This document shows positions 1-13,400 of a DNA stretch of 64,000 nucleotides, one piece after another. How positions within the stretch are numbered: the first letter of the stretch is position 1; the number at the start of each line of letters is the position of its first letter. Location of the stretch: assembly GCA_963678705.1 (NCBI GenBank), contig OY783218.1, positions 3,668,152 through 3,732,151 on the forward strand. Direction: 5' to 3'. The notes under the pieces were generated by a model that saw only the letters and a program-made list of their open reading frames with translations, was not told where the DNA came from and did no database searches. The position numbers were made by a program, and so were the translations under genes. Source of the stretch: Panorpa germanica (lineage: Eukaryota; Arthropoda; Insecta; Mecoptera; Panorpidae).

Positions 1-1449
1 CACGCTTTTTAATAATTTGTTTTTTAGGTTTACCAAAGTCAGGTTTAGTTTCTCTAATTTCAACTACTTCAGGCAATTCTTCAACAACTGTTGCTTTCTT
101 TGGCCTTTTTTCTTTAATTGGCTTGATAATCTCTTCCTTTTCATCAATTATTTCTTCCTGAACTGTGACAGTAACCTTGGGTTCTTTGCCCTCTTCTTCC
201 TCAGTTATGATTTCAGTAGTTTCTACTTTCGGACCATCTTTCTTTTTAATAACTCGCTTTTTAGTAATTTTTTTCTCTGGTTTGCCTTGTTTTGTTATAA
301 CTTCTGTTACTTTAACTTCTTCAGGCAATTCCTCAATTACTACTGCTTCTTTGGGTTTTTTCTCTGAAATGGGTTTTACATCTTCTTCAGGTTCATCAAC
401 AATTTCTTCTCGTACACTTACTGTTGTAGTTGGTTGCTTGCCTTCTTCTTCTTCAGTTATTATTTCAGTTGTTTCTTGTTTAGGACCATCTCTCTTTTTA
501 ATAATACGTTTCTTAATTACCTTCTTTTTAATTGTTCCTTGTTTTGTTACCTCTTCTGTTATTTTAACTTCTTCAGGAAGTTCTTCAATTGTAACTGCTT
601 TTTCGTCAGGTTTTTCTGGTAATTCCTCAAGTAATTCTTCTGGTCTTTCAACTTCTTCAACTGTTACGGTTGCTTTGGGTTCTTCACCTTCTTCTTCTAC
701 GACAAATATAGTAGTAACCTCATCTTTATTACCTACCCTCTTTTTAACAACGCGCTTTTTAATTATCTGTTTCTTAGGTTTACCAAAGTCAGGCTTAGTT
801 TCTCTAACTTCAACAATTTCAGGTAACTCTTCGATAAGCACAGCATTTTCACGCTTTAACTCGGGCATTTCTTGAATATCCTCTTCTGATACAGTAACAT
901 TTGTTGTTGGATGTTTTCCATCCTCCTCTTCAGTCACAATTTCTGTTGTTTCCTGTTTACCACCGACAATTTTTTTTATAATACGTTTTCTGGTTGTATG
1001 TTTTTTAATTTTACCATCTCTAGTTATAACTTCCGTTACCTTTACTTCTTCAGGTAATTCCTCAATAGGTTCAGCTCTGTCCTGCTGTACCGTTTCTAAA
1101 TCTTCAACATCATCACCTTCTGTTACATCCGTAATTGTTACACGGCGTTCAATAAAGTCATCCAATACATCTTTTGGTTTTTCTTCATCATCAATTTCTT
1201 CATCTATAACAATATCAGATTCTCCTGTTTTAGATTTACGAACTATAGTTCGCTTTTTGGTTTTCTTTGTAATTTGCTTTGTATCGGGGGATGTTTGGAA
1301 AGTGGTAATAATTTCCTTAATTTCTTCTGGTTGCTCCTCATCTGTATTATGTAAAATAATTGGTTTTGTTTGTTTAACAGTTTGTGTTGTTTGTGGTGTA
1401 TGTGATTCGGATGTTTGTTTCTGTTTTGGTGTATCATCTGACAGATTTT
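1..1449 (-). CDS. sls: sls exon 31 (partial): continuing 85-residue modules
   Basis: Residues 14328 to at least 14810, running off the window. Acceptor ATTTCAG|AAAATC, phase 1, after a 77-base intron (1450-1526). The first 50 residues are Q/T/H-rich (SDDTPKQKQTSESHTP). An acidic segment follows, then modules with ELPEEVKVTEV and GKPKKQIIKKR as in exon 30. The frame stays open to position 1. Confidence 0.88.
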
Positions 1450-4400
1450 CTGAAATATCAAAATATAGATTAAAATATATCTTAAATAACACATGTTTGT
1501 AATGTCATAATAATGTTTTAGTGTACCTTGTGTTTTGTGATATAGATGTGTGTGTGTATCTAGAGGTGTATGTGTATCGTGTGGTGTGTGTGTATCATAT
1601 GGTGGGTGTATATAAGTACTAATAAATATTTCTGGCTCTTTACCATCCTCATTAATAGTTATTTCTGTTATTTCCTCAGAAGGACCAACTTTCTTTTTTA
1701 GAACACGTTTTTTAACTACCTGATTTTTAACTGAACCTTCCTCTGTTATAATATTAAGCACTTTAGTATCTTCAGGAAATTCTTCCATTAGACAGCACTC
1801 TTCAGGTATTTCTTCTACATCATGTGTATTGTCTAAGACTTTGACAGTAACTGAAGATTCTGGTTCTTGACCAGGTTTTTCAGTCGTAATTATATTAATA
1901 ATTTCATCTTGCTTTCCCTTACGTTTTCTAATAGTACGTTTTTTTATTATTTTACTTTCCCTAGGTTTACCAAACTCAGTATCTACTTCCGCTACTATAA
2001 CTTCTTCAGGTAATTCCATAATTACAGTAGATTCCTCCTCAGGAGTTACAAGCTCGGTTGCTTCTAATTCAATTAGCGGAGTCTTTTTAGTAGTAACTGT
2101 AGTCTGTGGTTTTTCACCATCTTCTTCAACAGTAACAATATTAGTAATTTCTTCTGTATCACCAAATTGTCTTTTGATTACTCGTTTTCTAGTTACACGA
2201 TTTTTTGGTTTATCAACCGAAGAATTTACATTAGTAACTTCAATCTGTTCTGGTAATTCCATAACAACCGTGGCAGTCTGGGGTTCAAATACTAATAAAG
2301 GTTTTATTACCTCTTCTATTTCTGATAAAGGTTCATCATCAAAACATTTAACATTAACAACTGTCTTTCTCTCCCCACCCTCTTCTTCAACCGTTACAAT
2401 TTCTGTTATTTCTTGTTTCGGTCCAATATTTCGCTTAATTACTCGCTTTCTTGTAGTTTGCTTTCGAGGTTTTCCTTCCACTGTAGTCACTTGTTTAATT
2501 TGAACCTCTTCAGGCAATTCTTCGACGATCATTGCCTTATCAAAAAGAGTTTCACCAAATTCTGTATGCAAATCCTCAATAGGTTTATCAAATTCTTCAA
2601 TAGTTACAGAAGTTTCTGGTTCTTTGCCATCTTCCTCTACAGTAACAATATTTGTAACTTCCTCTTTATCGCCAACTTGTTTTTTGATTGTACGCCTTCT
2701 AACAACTCGTTTCTTGGGTTTGCCAAGGAAGGATTTTACCTCCGTTATTTCAACTTCTTCCGGTAGTTCTTTTACTATTGTTGCTAGTTCCGGCTTAACA
2801 TCTGGCAATGCTTTAATCGATTCTTCTGGTTCGGACAACTGTTCAGAATCAATATGTTTGACTGTAACTGTTGTATTCTTTTCACCAGTTTCATCTTCTA
2901 CAGTTACAATCTCAGTGATTTCTTCCTTTGGACCATGCTTTTTCTTGATAACTCTTTTTTTAATTATTTGTTTTCTCGGCTTGCCTTGCTTTGTGATTAC
3001 TTCAGTAACTTTAACTTCTTCAGGAAGTTCTTCTACAATTACTGCCTTATCTTCAAGAGGTTTAACTGCCGTTTCTTTTATTTCTTCGAACGGTTTATCA
3101 ACTTCAGTAACTGTTACTGTAGTTTCTGGTTCTTTGCCATCTTCCTCAACAGTTTCAATATTTGTAATTTCCTCCTTGTCACCAACTTGTTTCTTAATAA
3201 CACGTTTTCTCACAACGCGTTTCTTTGGTTTTCCCAGGAAAGATTTAACCTCAGTTATTTCCACCTCTTCAGGCAACTCTTTTACAACTGTAGCTTGTTG
3301 AGGTTCTACGATTGGCAATGGTTTAATTGTGTCTTCAGTTTCTGATAGAGGTTCATCATCAATTCTTTTAACCGTAACTGTTGTTTTGGTTTGTCCACCT
3401 TCCTCTTCTACTGTAACAATTTCAGTTATTTCCTGTTTTGGTCCATCCTTTTTCTTTATTACCCGTTTTTTCGTAGTATGCTTTCTTGGTTTACCTTCCT
3501 TTGTAATAACCTCTGTGACTTGAACTTCTTCAGGCATTTCCTGAATAAGAACTGCTTTATCTTCAGGATTTTCAGGAAGTTCCGTATCGTCACGAGGTTT
3601 ATCATATTCTTCAATAGTTACTGAAGTTTCCGGTTCCTTATCGTCTTCCTCAACAGTCACAATATTGGTAATCTCTTCTTTATCTCCAATTTGTTTTTTA
3701 ATAACACGTTTTTTGACTACTCGTTTCTTTGGTTTACCCAAGAAGGATTTAACCTCTGTAACCTCTACTTCTTCTGGTAATTCTTTAATTATTGTGGCTC
3801 TTTGAGGCTCAACGATTGGCAAAGGTTTAATTGAGTCTTTAGTTTCAGTTAAAGGTTCATCATCAATATGTTTAACATTAACAGTTGTTTTAGTTTCTCG
3901 ACCTTCTTCTTCAACTGTCACAATTTCAGTTATTTCCTGTTTCGGTCCATCTTTCTTTCTTATAACCCGCTTTTTAGTAGTTCGCTTTCGTGGTTTGCCT
4001 TCTTTTGAAGTCACTTCTGTTATTTGTACTTCTTCCGGCATTTCCTGAACATCTACTCCTTCATCAATCAGAGATTCGACGGGTTCTTCATATTTCTCCT
4101 CAACTGGTTTGATAATTTCTTCAACAGTTACTGATGTTTCAGGTTCTTTTCCATCTTCCTCTACAGTAACAATATTTGTAACTTCCTCTTTATCGCCAAC
4201 TTGTTTTTTGATTGTACGCCTTCTAACAACTCGTTTCTTGGGTTTGCCAAGGAAGGATTTTACCTCTGTTATTTCAACTTCTTCCGGTAGTTCTTTTACT
4301 ATTGTTGCTAGTTCCGGCTTAACATCTGGCAATGGTTTAATCGATTCTTCTGGTTCGGACAACTGTTCAGAATCAATATGTTTGACTGTAACTGTTGTAT

Positions 4401-7400
4401 TCTTTTCACCAGTTTCATCTTCTACAGTTACAATCTCAGTAATTTCTTCCTTTGGACCATGCTTTTTCTTGATAACTCTTTTTTTAATTATTTGTTTTCT
4501 CGGCTTGCCTTGCTTTGTGATTACTTCAGTAACTTTAACTTCTTCAGGAAGTTCTTCTACAATTACTGCCTTATCTTCAAGAGGTTTAACTGCCGTTTCT
4601 TTTATTTCTTCCAACGGTTTATCAACTTCAGTAACTGTTACTGTAGTTTCTGGTTCTTTGCCATCTTCCTCAACAGTTTCAATATTTGTAATTTCCTCCT
4701 TGTCACCAACTTGTTTCTTAATAACACGTTTTCTCACAACGCGTTTCTTTGGTTTTCCCAAGAAAGATTTAACCTCAGTTATTTGTACCTCTTCAGGCAA
4801 CTCTTTTACAACTGTAGCTTGTTGAGGTTCTACGATTGGCAGTGGTTTAATTGTGTCTTCAGTTTCTGATAGAGGTTCATCATCAATTCTTTTAACCGTA
4901 ACTGTTGTTTTGGTTTGTCCACCTTCCTCTTCTACTGTAACAATTTCAGTTATTTCCTGTTTTGGTCCATCCTTTTTCTTTATTACCCGTTTTTTCGTAG
5001 TATGCTTTCTTGGTTTACCTTCCTTTGTAATAACCTCTGTGACTTGAACTTCTTCAGGCATTTCCTGAATAAGAACTGCTTTATCTTCAGGAGTTTCAGG
5101 AAGTTCTGTATCGTCACGAGGTTTATCATATTCTTCAATAGTTACTGAAGTTTCCGGTTCCTTATCGTCTTCCTCAACAGTCACAATATTGGTAATCTCT
5201 TCTTTATCTCCAATTTGTTTTTTAATAACACGTTTTCTCACAACTCGTTTCTTTGGTTTACCCAAGAAAGATTTAACCTCTGTAACCTCGATTTCTTCAG
5301 GTAATTCTTTAATTATTGTGGCTCTTTGAGGCTCAACGATTGGCAAAGGTTTAATTGTGTCTTCAGTTTCAGATAAAGGTTCATCATCAATATGTTTAAC
5401 ATTAACAGTTGTTTTAGTTTCTCGACCTTCTTCTTCAACTGTCACAATTTCAGTTATTTCCTGTTTCGGTCCATCTTTCTTTCTTATAACCCGCTTTTTA
5501 GTAGTTCGTTTTCGTGGTTTGCCTTCTTTTGAAGTCACTTCTGTTATTTGTACTTCTTCCGGCATTTCCTGAACATCTACTCCTTTATCAATCAGAGATT
5601 CGACGGGTTCTTCATATTTCTCCTCAACTGGTTTGATAATTTCTTCAACAGTTACTGATGTTTCAGGTTCTTTTCCATCTTCCTCTACAGTAACAATATT
5701 TGTAACTTCCTCTTTATCGCCAACTTGTTTTTTGATTGTACGCCTTCTAACAACTCGTTTCTTGGGTTTGCCAAGGAAGGATTTTACCTCTGTTATTTCA
5801 ACTTCTTCCGGTAGTTCTTTTACTATTGTTGCTAGTTCTGGCTTAACATCTGGCAATGCTTTAATCGATTCTTCTAGGTCGGACAACTGTTCAGAATCAA
5901 TATGTTTGACTGTAACTGTTGTATTCTTTTCACCAGTTTCATCTTCTACAGTTACAATCTCAGTGATTTCTTCCTTTGGACCATGCTTTTTCTTTATAAC
6001 TCTTTTTTTAATTATTTGTTTTCTCGGCTTGCCTTGCTTTGTGATTATTTCAGTAACTTTAACTTCTTCAGGAAGTTCTTCTACAATTACTGCCTTATCT
6101 TCAAGAGGTTTAACTGCCGTTTCTTTTATTTCTTCGAACGGTTTATCAACTTCAGTAACTGTTACTGTAGTTTCTGGTTCTTTGCCATCTTCCTCAACAG
6201 TTTCAATATTTGTAATTTCCTCCTTGTCACCAACTTGTTTCTTAATAACACGTTTTCTCACAACGCGTTTCTTTGGTATTCCCAAGAAAGATTTAACCTC
6301 AGTTATTTGTACCTCTTCAGGCAACTCTTTTACAACTGTAGCTTGTTGAGGTTCTACGATTGGCAGTGGTTTAATTGTGTCTTCAGTTTCTGATAGAGGT
6401 TCATCATCAATTCTTTTAACCGTAACTGTTGTTTTGGTTTGTCCACCTTCCTCTTCTACTGTAACAATTTCAGTTATTTCCTGTTTTGGTCCATCCTTTT
6501 TCTTTATTACCCGTTTTTTCGTAGTATGCTTTCTTGGTTTACCCTCCTTTGTAATAACCTCTGTGACTTGAACTTCTTCAGGCATTTCCTCAATAAGAAC
6601 TGCTTTATCTTCAGGAGTTTCAGGAAGTTCTGTATCGTCACGAGGTTTATCATATTCTTCAATAGTTACTGAAGTTTCCGGTTCCTTATCGTCTTCCTCA
6701 ACAGTCACAATATTGGTAATCTCTTCTTTATCTCCAATTTGTTTTTTAATAACACGTTTTCTCACAACTCGTTTCTTTGGTTTACCCAAGAAAGATTTAA
6801 CCTCTGTAACCTCGATTTCTTCAGGTAATTCTTTAATTGTTGCGGCTCTTTGAGGCTCAACGATTGGCAAAGGTTTAATTGTGTCTTCAGTTTCAGATAA
6901 AGGTTCATCATCAATATGTTTAACATTAACAGTTGTTTTAGTTTCTCGACCTTCTTCTTCAACTGTCACAATTTCAGTTATTTCCTGTTTCGGTCCATCT
7001 TTCTTTCTTATAACCCGCTTTTTAGTAGTTCGTTTTCGTGGTTTGCCTTCTTTTGAAGTCACTTCTGTTATTTGTACTTCTTCCGGCATTTCCTGAACAT
7101 CTACTCCTTTATCAATCAGAGATTCTACGGGTTCTTCATATTTCTCCTCAACTGGTTTGATAATTTCTTCAACAGTTACTGATGTTTCAGGTTCTTTTCC
7201 ATCTTCCTCTACAGTAACAATATTTGTAATTTCCTCTTTATCGCCAACTTGTTTTTTGATTGTACGCCTTCTAACAACTCGTTTCTTGGGTTTGCCAAGG
7301 AAGGATTTTACCTCTGTTATTTCAACTTCTTCCGGTAGTTCTTTTACTATTGTTGCTAGTTCCGGCTTAACATCTGGCAATGGTTTAATCGATTCTTCTG

Positions 7401-10400
7401 GTTCGGACAACTGTTCAGAATCAATATGTTTGACTGTAACTGTTGTATTCTTTTTACCAGTTTCATCTTCTACAGTTACAATCTCAGTGATTTCTTCCTT
7501 TGGACCATGCTTTTTCTTGATAACTCTTTTTTTAATTATTTGTTTTCTCGGCTTGCCTTGCTTTGTGATTACTTCAGTAACTTTAACTTCTTCAGGAAGT
7601 TCTTCTACAATTACTGCCTTATCTTCAAGAGGTTTAACTGCCGTTTCTTTTATTTCTTCCAACGGTTTATCAACTTCAGTAACTGTTACTGTAGTTTCTG
7701 GTTCTTTGCCATCTTCCTCAACAGTTTCAATATTTGTAATTTCCTCCTTGTCACCAACTTGTTTCTTAATAACACGTTTTCTCACAACGCGTTTCTTTGG
7801 TTTTCCCAAGAAAGATTTAACCTCAGTTATTTCCACCTCTTCAGGCAACTCTTTTACAACTGTAGCTTGTTGAGGTTCTACGATTGGCAATGGTTTAATT
7901 GTGTCTTCAGTTTCTGATAGAGGTTCATCATCAATTCTTTTAACCGTAACTGTTGTTTTGGTTTGTCCACCTTCCTCTTCTACTGTAACAATTTCAGTTA
8001 TTTCCTGTTTCGGTCCATCCTTTTTCTTTATTACCCGTTTTTTCGTAGTATGCTTTCTTGGTTTACCTTCCTTTGTAATAACCTCTGTGACTTGAACTTC
8101 TTCAGGCATTTCCTGAATAAGAACTGCTTTATCTTCAGGAGTTTCAGGAAGTTCCTTATCGTCACGAGGTTTATCATATTCTTCAATAGTAACTGTAGAT
8201 GTTGGTTCTTTGCCATCTTCTTCGACAGTGACAATAGTAGTAACTTCTTCTCTATCACCTAATGTTTTTTTAATAAGACGCTTTCTAACTGTTTTTTGTA
8301 GAGGTTTACCTTGTTTAGGTTGAATTTGTATTACTTCAACTTCCTCAGGAAGTTCCAACACTGGTTCGGTTTTCTTAATTATTTCTGGTTCATATGCAAT
8401 TGTTGACTCCTTTGTCATTTCTAGAATATCAGGTTCTTCCGCTTGTACTTTTTTGTTTTGAATGTTTGGTTGTTTCTCAATAACGGTGTTATTAACATCA
8501 CGCTTATTTGGTTTACCTAGGAAAGTTTGAGTTTCTATGATTTTAATATCTGCAGAATCATCACTAATTAAAGAAGCTAATTCAAATTCAGTATGCTGCA
8601 ATTGACTAATATTATTATCTACATTAATTGGAAATTTAAGTGAAAATAATTCTGTGTTCCCATATATTTGATTATCTTTAAATGATTGAATGGGATTTAA
8701 ATCTTTTCTATCTTCCTTTTTTATAATTGTATTAATTACCTTATTTATTGCCTTACCTGTTTCTAAATCGACATCACTTATATTAGAATCATATGGTTGT
8801 AATATTTTAGGTGTATCTGAGATATTAGGAATTGTTTTGTCCTCAACATATTTAATGGAAACGGTTGTTTTTGCTTCTTCGCCCTCTGCTTTAACAGTAA
8901 TGATTTCTGTAATTTCCTCCTTAGGTCCGTCCTTTTTCTTTATAACTCTTTTCTTTGTTATTTGCCTCTTTGGTTTACCTTCTTTAGTTAAAACTTCGGT
9001 TACTTTAACTTCTTCAGGAAGCTCTTCAATTAGAACAGCTTTTTCTTCCACTGAATGTTTTATTAACGGTTCTGTAGATTCACCTTCAGTTATAGGAACA
9101 TTTTCAACTGTTACTGTTGTTTCAGGTTCTTTACCTTCCTCTTCAACAGTAACAATATTGGTAATTTCTTCATTATCGCCAATTTGCTTTTTAATTACCC
9201 GTTTTCTTACTGTACGTTTATGTGGTTTGTTTAAAAAGGACTTAACTTCTGTAATATCAATCTGCTCTGGCAATTCTTTAACAACAATAGCTCGTTGAGG
9301 TTCTACTTCTGCTAAAGGTTTAACTTTTTCATTTGGTTCTAATATTATTTCGTCAGATTTCTTAACAATCACCGTTGTATTCTTTTCACCACTCTCTTCT
9401 TCGGTAGTTAATATTTCCGTTGTTTCTATCTTAGGTCCAACCTTTTTCTTTATAATACGTTTAGTTGTTTTTTGCTTCTTGGGTTTACCCTCTTTACTAA
9501 GGATTTCAGTGATTTTAATTTCTTCAGGAAGTTCTTCAATAACTATGCTATTATCTTCAGATGTTTTAAATAATTCTTCTTCGGGCTTATCAAATTCTTC
9601 AACAGTTACTGATGTTTCAGGTTCTTTCCCTTCTTCCTCTACTGTAACAATATTTGTGACTTCCTCTTTATCGCCAACTTGTTTCTTGATTGTACGCTTT
9701 CTAACAACTCGTTTCTTGGGTTTGCCAAGGAAGGATTTTACCTCTGTTATTTCAACTTCTTCCGGTAGTTCTTTTACTATTGTTGCTAGTTCCGGCTTAA
9801 CATCTGGCAATGGTTTAATCGATTCTTCTGGTTCGGACAACTGTTCAGAATCAATATGTTTGACTGTAACTGTTGTATTCTTTTCACCAGTTTCATCTTC
9901 TACAGTTACAATTTCAGTAATTTCTTCCTTTGGACCATGCTTTTTCTTGATAACTCTCTTTTTAATTATTTGTTTTCTCGGCTTGCCTTGCTTTGTGATT
10001 ACTTCAGTAACTTTAACTTCTTCAGGAAGTTCTTCAACAATTACTGCCTTATCTTCAAGTGGTTTAACTGCCGTTTCTTTTATTTCTTCCAACGGTTTAT
10101 CAACTTCAGTAACTGTTACTGTAGTTTCTGGTTCTTTGCCATCTTCCTCAACAGTTTCAATATTTGTAATTTCCTCCTTGTCACCAACTTGTTTCTTAAT
10201 AACACGTTTTCTCACAACGCGTTTCTTTGGTTTTCCCAAGAAAGATTTAACCTCAGTTATTTGTACCTCTTCAGGCAACTCTTTTACAACTGTAGCTTGT
10301 TGAGGTTCTACGATTGGCAGTGGTTTAATTGTGTCTTCAGTTTCTGATAGAGGTTCATCATCAATTCTTTTAACCGTAACTGTTGTTTTGGTTTGTCCAC

Positions 10401-13400
10401 CTTCCTCTTCTACTGTAACAATTTCAGTTATTTCCTGTTTTGGTCCATCCTTTTTCTTTATTACCCGTTTTTTCGTAGTATGCTTTCTTGGTTTACCTTC
10501 CTTTGTAATAACCTCTGTGACTTGAACTTCTTCAGGCATTTCCTGAATAAGAACTGCTTTGTCTTCAGGAGTTTCAGGAAGTTCCGTATCGTCACGAGGT
10601 TTATTATATTCTTCAATAGTTACTGAAGTTTCCGGTTCCTTATCGTCTTCCTCAACAGTCACAATATTAGTAATCTCTTCTTTATCTCCAATTTGTTTTT
10701 TAATAACACGTTTTCTCACAACTCGTTTCTTTGGTTTACCCAAGAAAGATTTAACCTCTGTAACCTCGATTTCTTCAGGTAATTCTTTAATTATTGCGGC
10801 TCTTTGAGGCTCAACGATTGGCAAAGGTTTAATTGAGTCTTCAGTTTCAGATAAAGGTTCATCATCAATATGTTTAACATTAACAGTTGTTTTAGTTTCT
10901 CGACCTTCTTCTTCAACTGTCACAATTTCAGTTATTTCCTGTTTCGGTCCATCTTTCTTTCTTATAACCCGCTTTTTAGTAGTTCGTTTTCGTGGTTTGC
11001 CTTCTTTTGAAGTCACTTCTGTTATTTGTACTTCTTCCGGCATTTCCTGAACATCTACTCCTTCATCAATCAGAGTTTCTACGGGTTCCTCATATTTCTC
11101 CTCAACTGGTTTGATAATTTCTTCGACAGTTACTGATGTTTCAGGTTCTTTCCCTTCTTCCTCTACAGTAACAATATTTGTGACTTCCTCTTTATCGCCA
11201 ACTTGTTTTTTGATTGTACGCTTTCTAACAACTCGTTTCTTGGGTTTGCCAAGGAAGGATTTTACCTCTGTTATTTCAACTTCTTCCGGTAGTTCTTTTA
11301 CTATTGTTGCTAGTTCCTGCTTAACATCTGGAAATGGTTTAATCGATTCTTCTGGTTCGGACAACTGTTCAGAATCAATATGTTTGACTGTAACTGTTGT
11401 ATTCTTTTCACCAGTTTCATCTTCTACAGTTACAATTTCAGTGATTTCTTCCTTTGGACCATGCTTTTTCTTGATAACTCTCTTTTTAATTATTTGTTTT
11501 CTCGGCTTGCCTTGCTTTGTGATTACTTCAGTAACTTTAACTTCTTCAGGAAGTTCTTCAACAATTACTGCCTTATCTTCAAGTGGTTTAACTGCCGTTT
11601 CTTTTATTTCTTCCAACGGTTTATCAACTTCAGTAACTGTTACTGTAGTTTCTGGTTCTTTGCCATCTTCCTCAACAGTTTCAATATTTGTAATTTCCTC
11701 CTTGTCACCAACTTGTTTCTTAATAACACGTTTTCTCACAACGCGTTTCTTTGGTTTTCCCAAGAAAGATTTAACCTCAGTTATTTCCACCTCTTCAGGC
11801 AACTCTTTTACAATTGTAGCTTGTTGAGGTTCTACGATTGGCAGTGGTTTAATTGTGTCTTCAGTTTCTGATAGAGGTTCATCATCAATTCTTTTAACCG
11901 TAACTGTTGTTTTGGTTTGTCCACCTTCCTCTTCTACTGTAACAATTTCAGTTATTTCCTGTTTTGGTCCATCCTTTTTCTTTATTACCCGTTTTTTCGT
12001 AGTATGCTTTCTTGGTTTACCTTCCTTTGTAATAACCTCTGTGACTTGAACTTCTTCAGGCATTTCCTGAATAAGAACTGCTTTGTCTTCAGGAGTTTCA
12101 GGAAGTTCCGTATCGTCACGAGGTTTATTATATTCTTCAATAGTTACTGAAGTTTCCGGTTCCTTATCGTCTTCCTCAACAGTCACAATATTAGTAATCT
12201 CTTCTTTATCTCCAATTTGTTTTTTAATAACACGTTTTCTCACAACTCGTTTCTTTGGTTTACCCAAGAAAGATTTAACCTCTGTAACCTCGATTTCTTC
12301 AGGTAATTCTTTAATTATTGCGGCTCTTTGAGGCTCAACGATTGGCAAAGGTTTAATTGAGTCTTCAGTTTCAGATAAAGGTTCATCATCAATATGTTTA
12401 ACATTAACAGTTGTTTTAGTTTCTCGACCTTCTTCTTCAACTGTCACAATTTCAGTTATTTCCTGTTTCGGTCCATCTTTCTTTCTTATAACCCGCTTTT
12501 TAGTAGTTCGTTTTCGTGGTTTGCCTTCTTTTGAAGTCACTTCTGTTATTTGTACTTCTTCCGGCATTTCCTGAACATCTACTCCTTCATCAATCAGAGT
12601 TTCTACGGGTTCCTCATATTTCTCCTCAACTGGTTTGATAATTTCTTCGACAGTTACTGATGTTTCAGGTTCTTTCCCTTCTTCCTCTACAGTAACAATA
12701 TTTGTGACTTCCTCTTTATCGCCAACTTGTTTTTTGATTGTACGCCTTCTAACAACTCGTTTCTTGGGTTTGCCAAGGAAGGATTTTACCTCTGTTATTT
12801 CAACTTCTTCCGGTAGTTCTTTTACTATTGTTGCTAGTTCCGGCTTAACATCTGGCAATGATTTAATCGATTCTTCTGGTTCGGACAACTGTTCAGAATC
12901 AATATGTTTGACTGTAACTGTTGTATTCTTTTTACCAGTTTCATCTTCTACAGTTACAATCTCAGTGATTTCTTCCTTTGGACCATGCTTTTTCTTGATA
13001 ACTCTTTTTTTAATTATTTGTTTTCTCGGCTTGCCTTGCTTTGTGATTACTTCAGTAACTTTAACTTCTTCAGGAAGTTCTTCTACAATTACTGCCTTAT
13101 CTTCAAGAGGTTTAACTGCCGTTTCTTTTATTTCTTCCAACGGTTTATCAACTTCAGTAACTGTTACTGTAGTTTCTGGTTCTTTGCCATCCTCCTCAAC
13201 AGTTTCAATATTTGTAATTTCCTCCTTGTCACCAACTTGTTTCTTAATAACACGTTTTCTCACAACGCGTTTCTTTGGTTTTCCCAAGAAAGATTTAACC
13301 TCAGTTATTTGTACCTCTTCAGGCAACTCTTTTACAACTGTAGCTTGTTGAGGTTCTACGATTGGCAGTGGTTTAATTGTGTCTTCAGTTTCTGATAGAG

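Noticed and set aside
1243-1526. Continuation of the giant exon to the TGA near 1243
   Set aside because: After about 1527 the translation loses all module character (YYDITNMCYLRYILIYILIF), while splicing 1527 to 1449 restores modules in frame.
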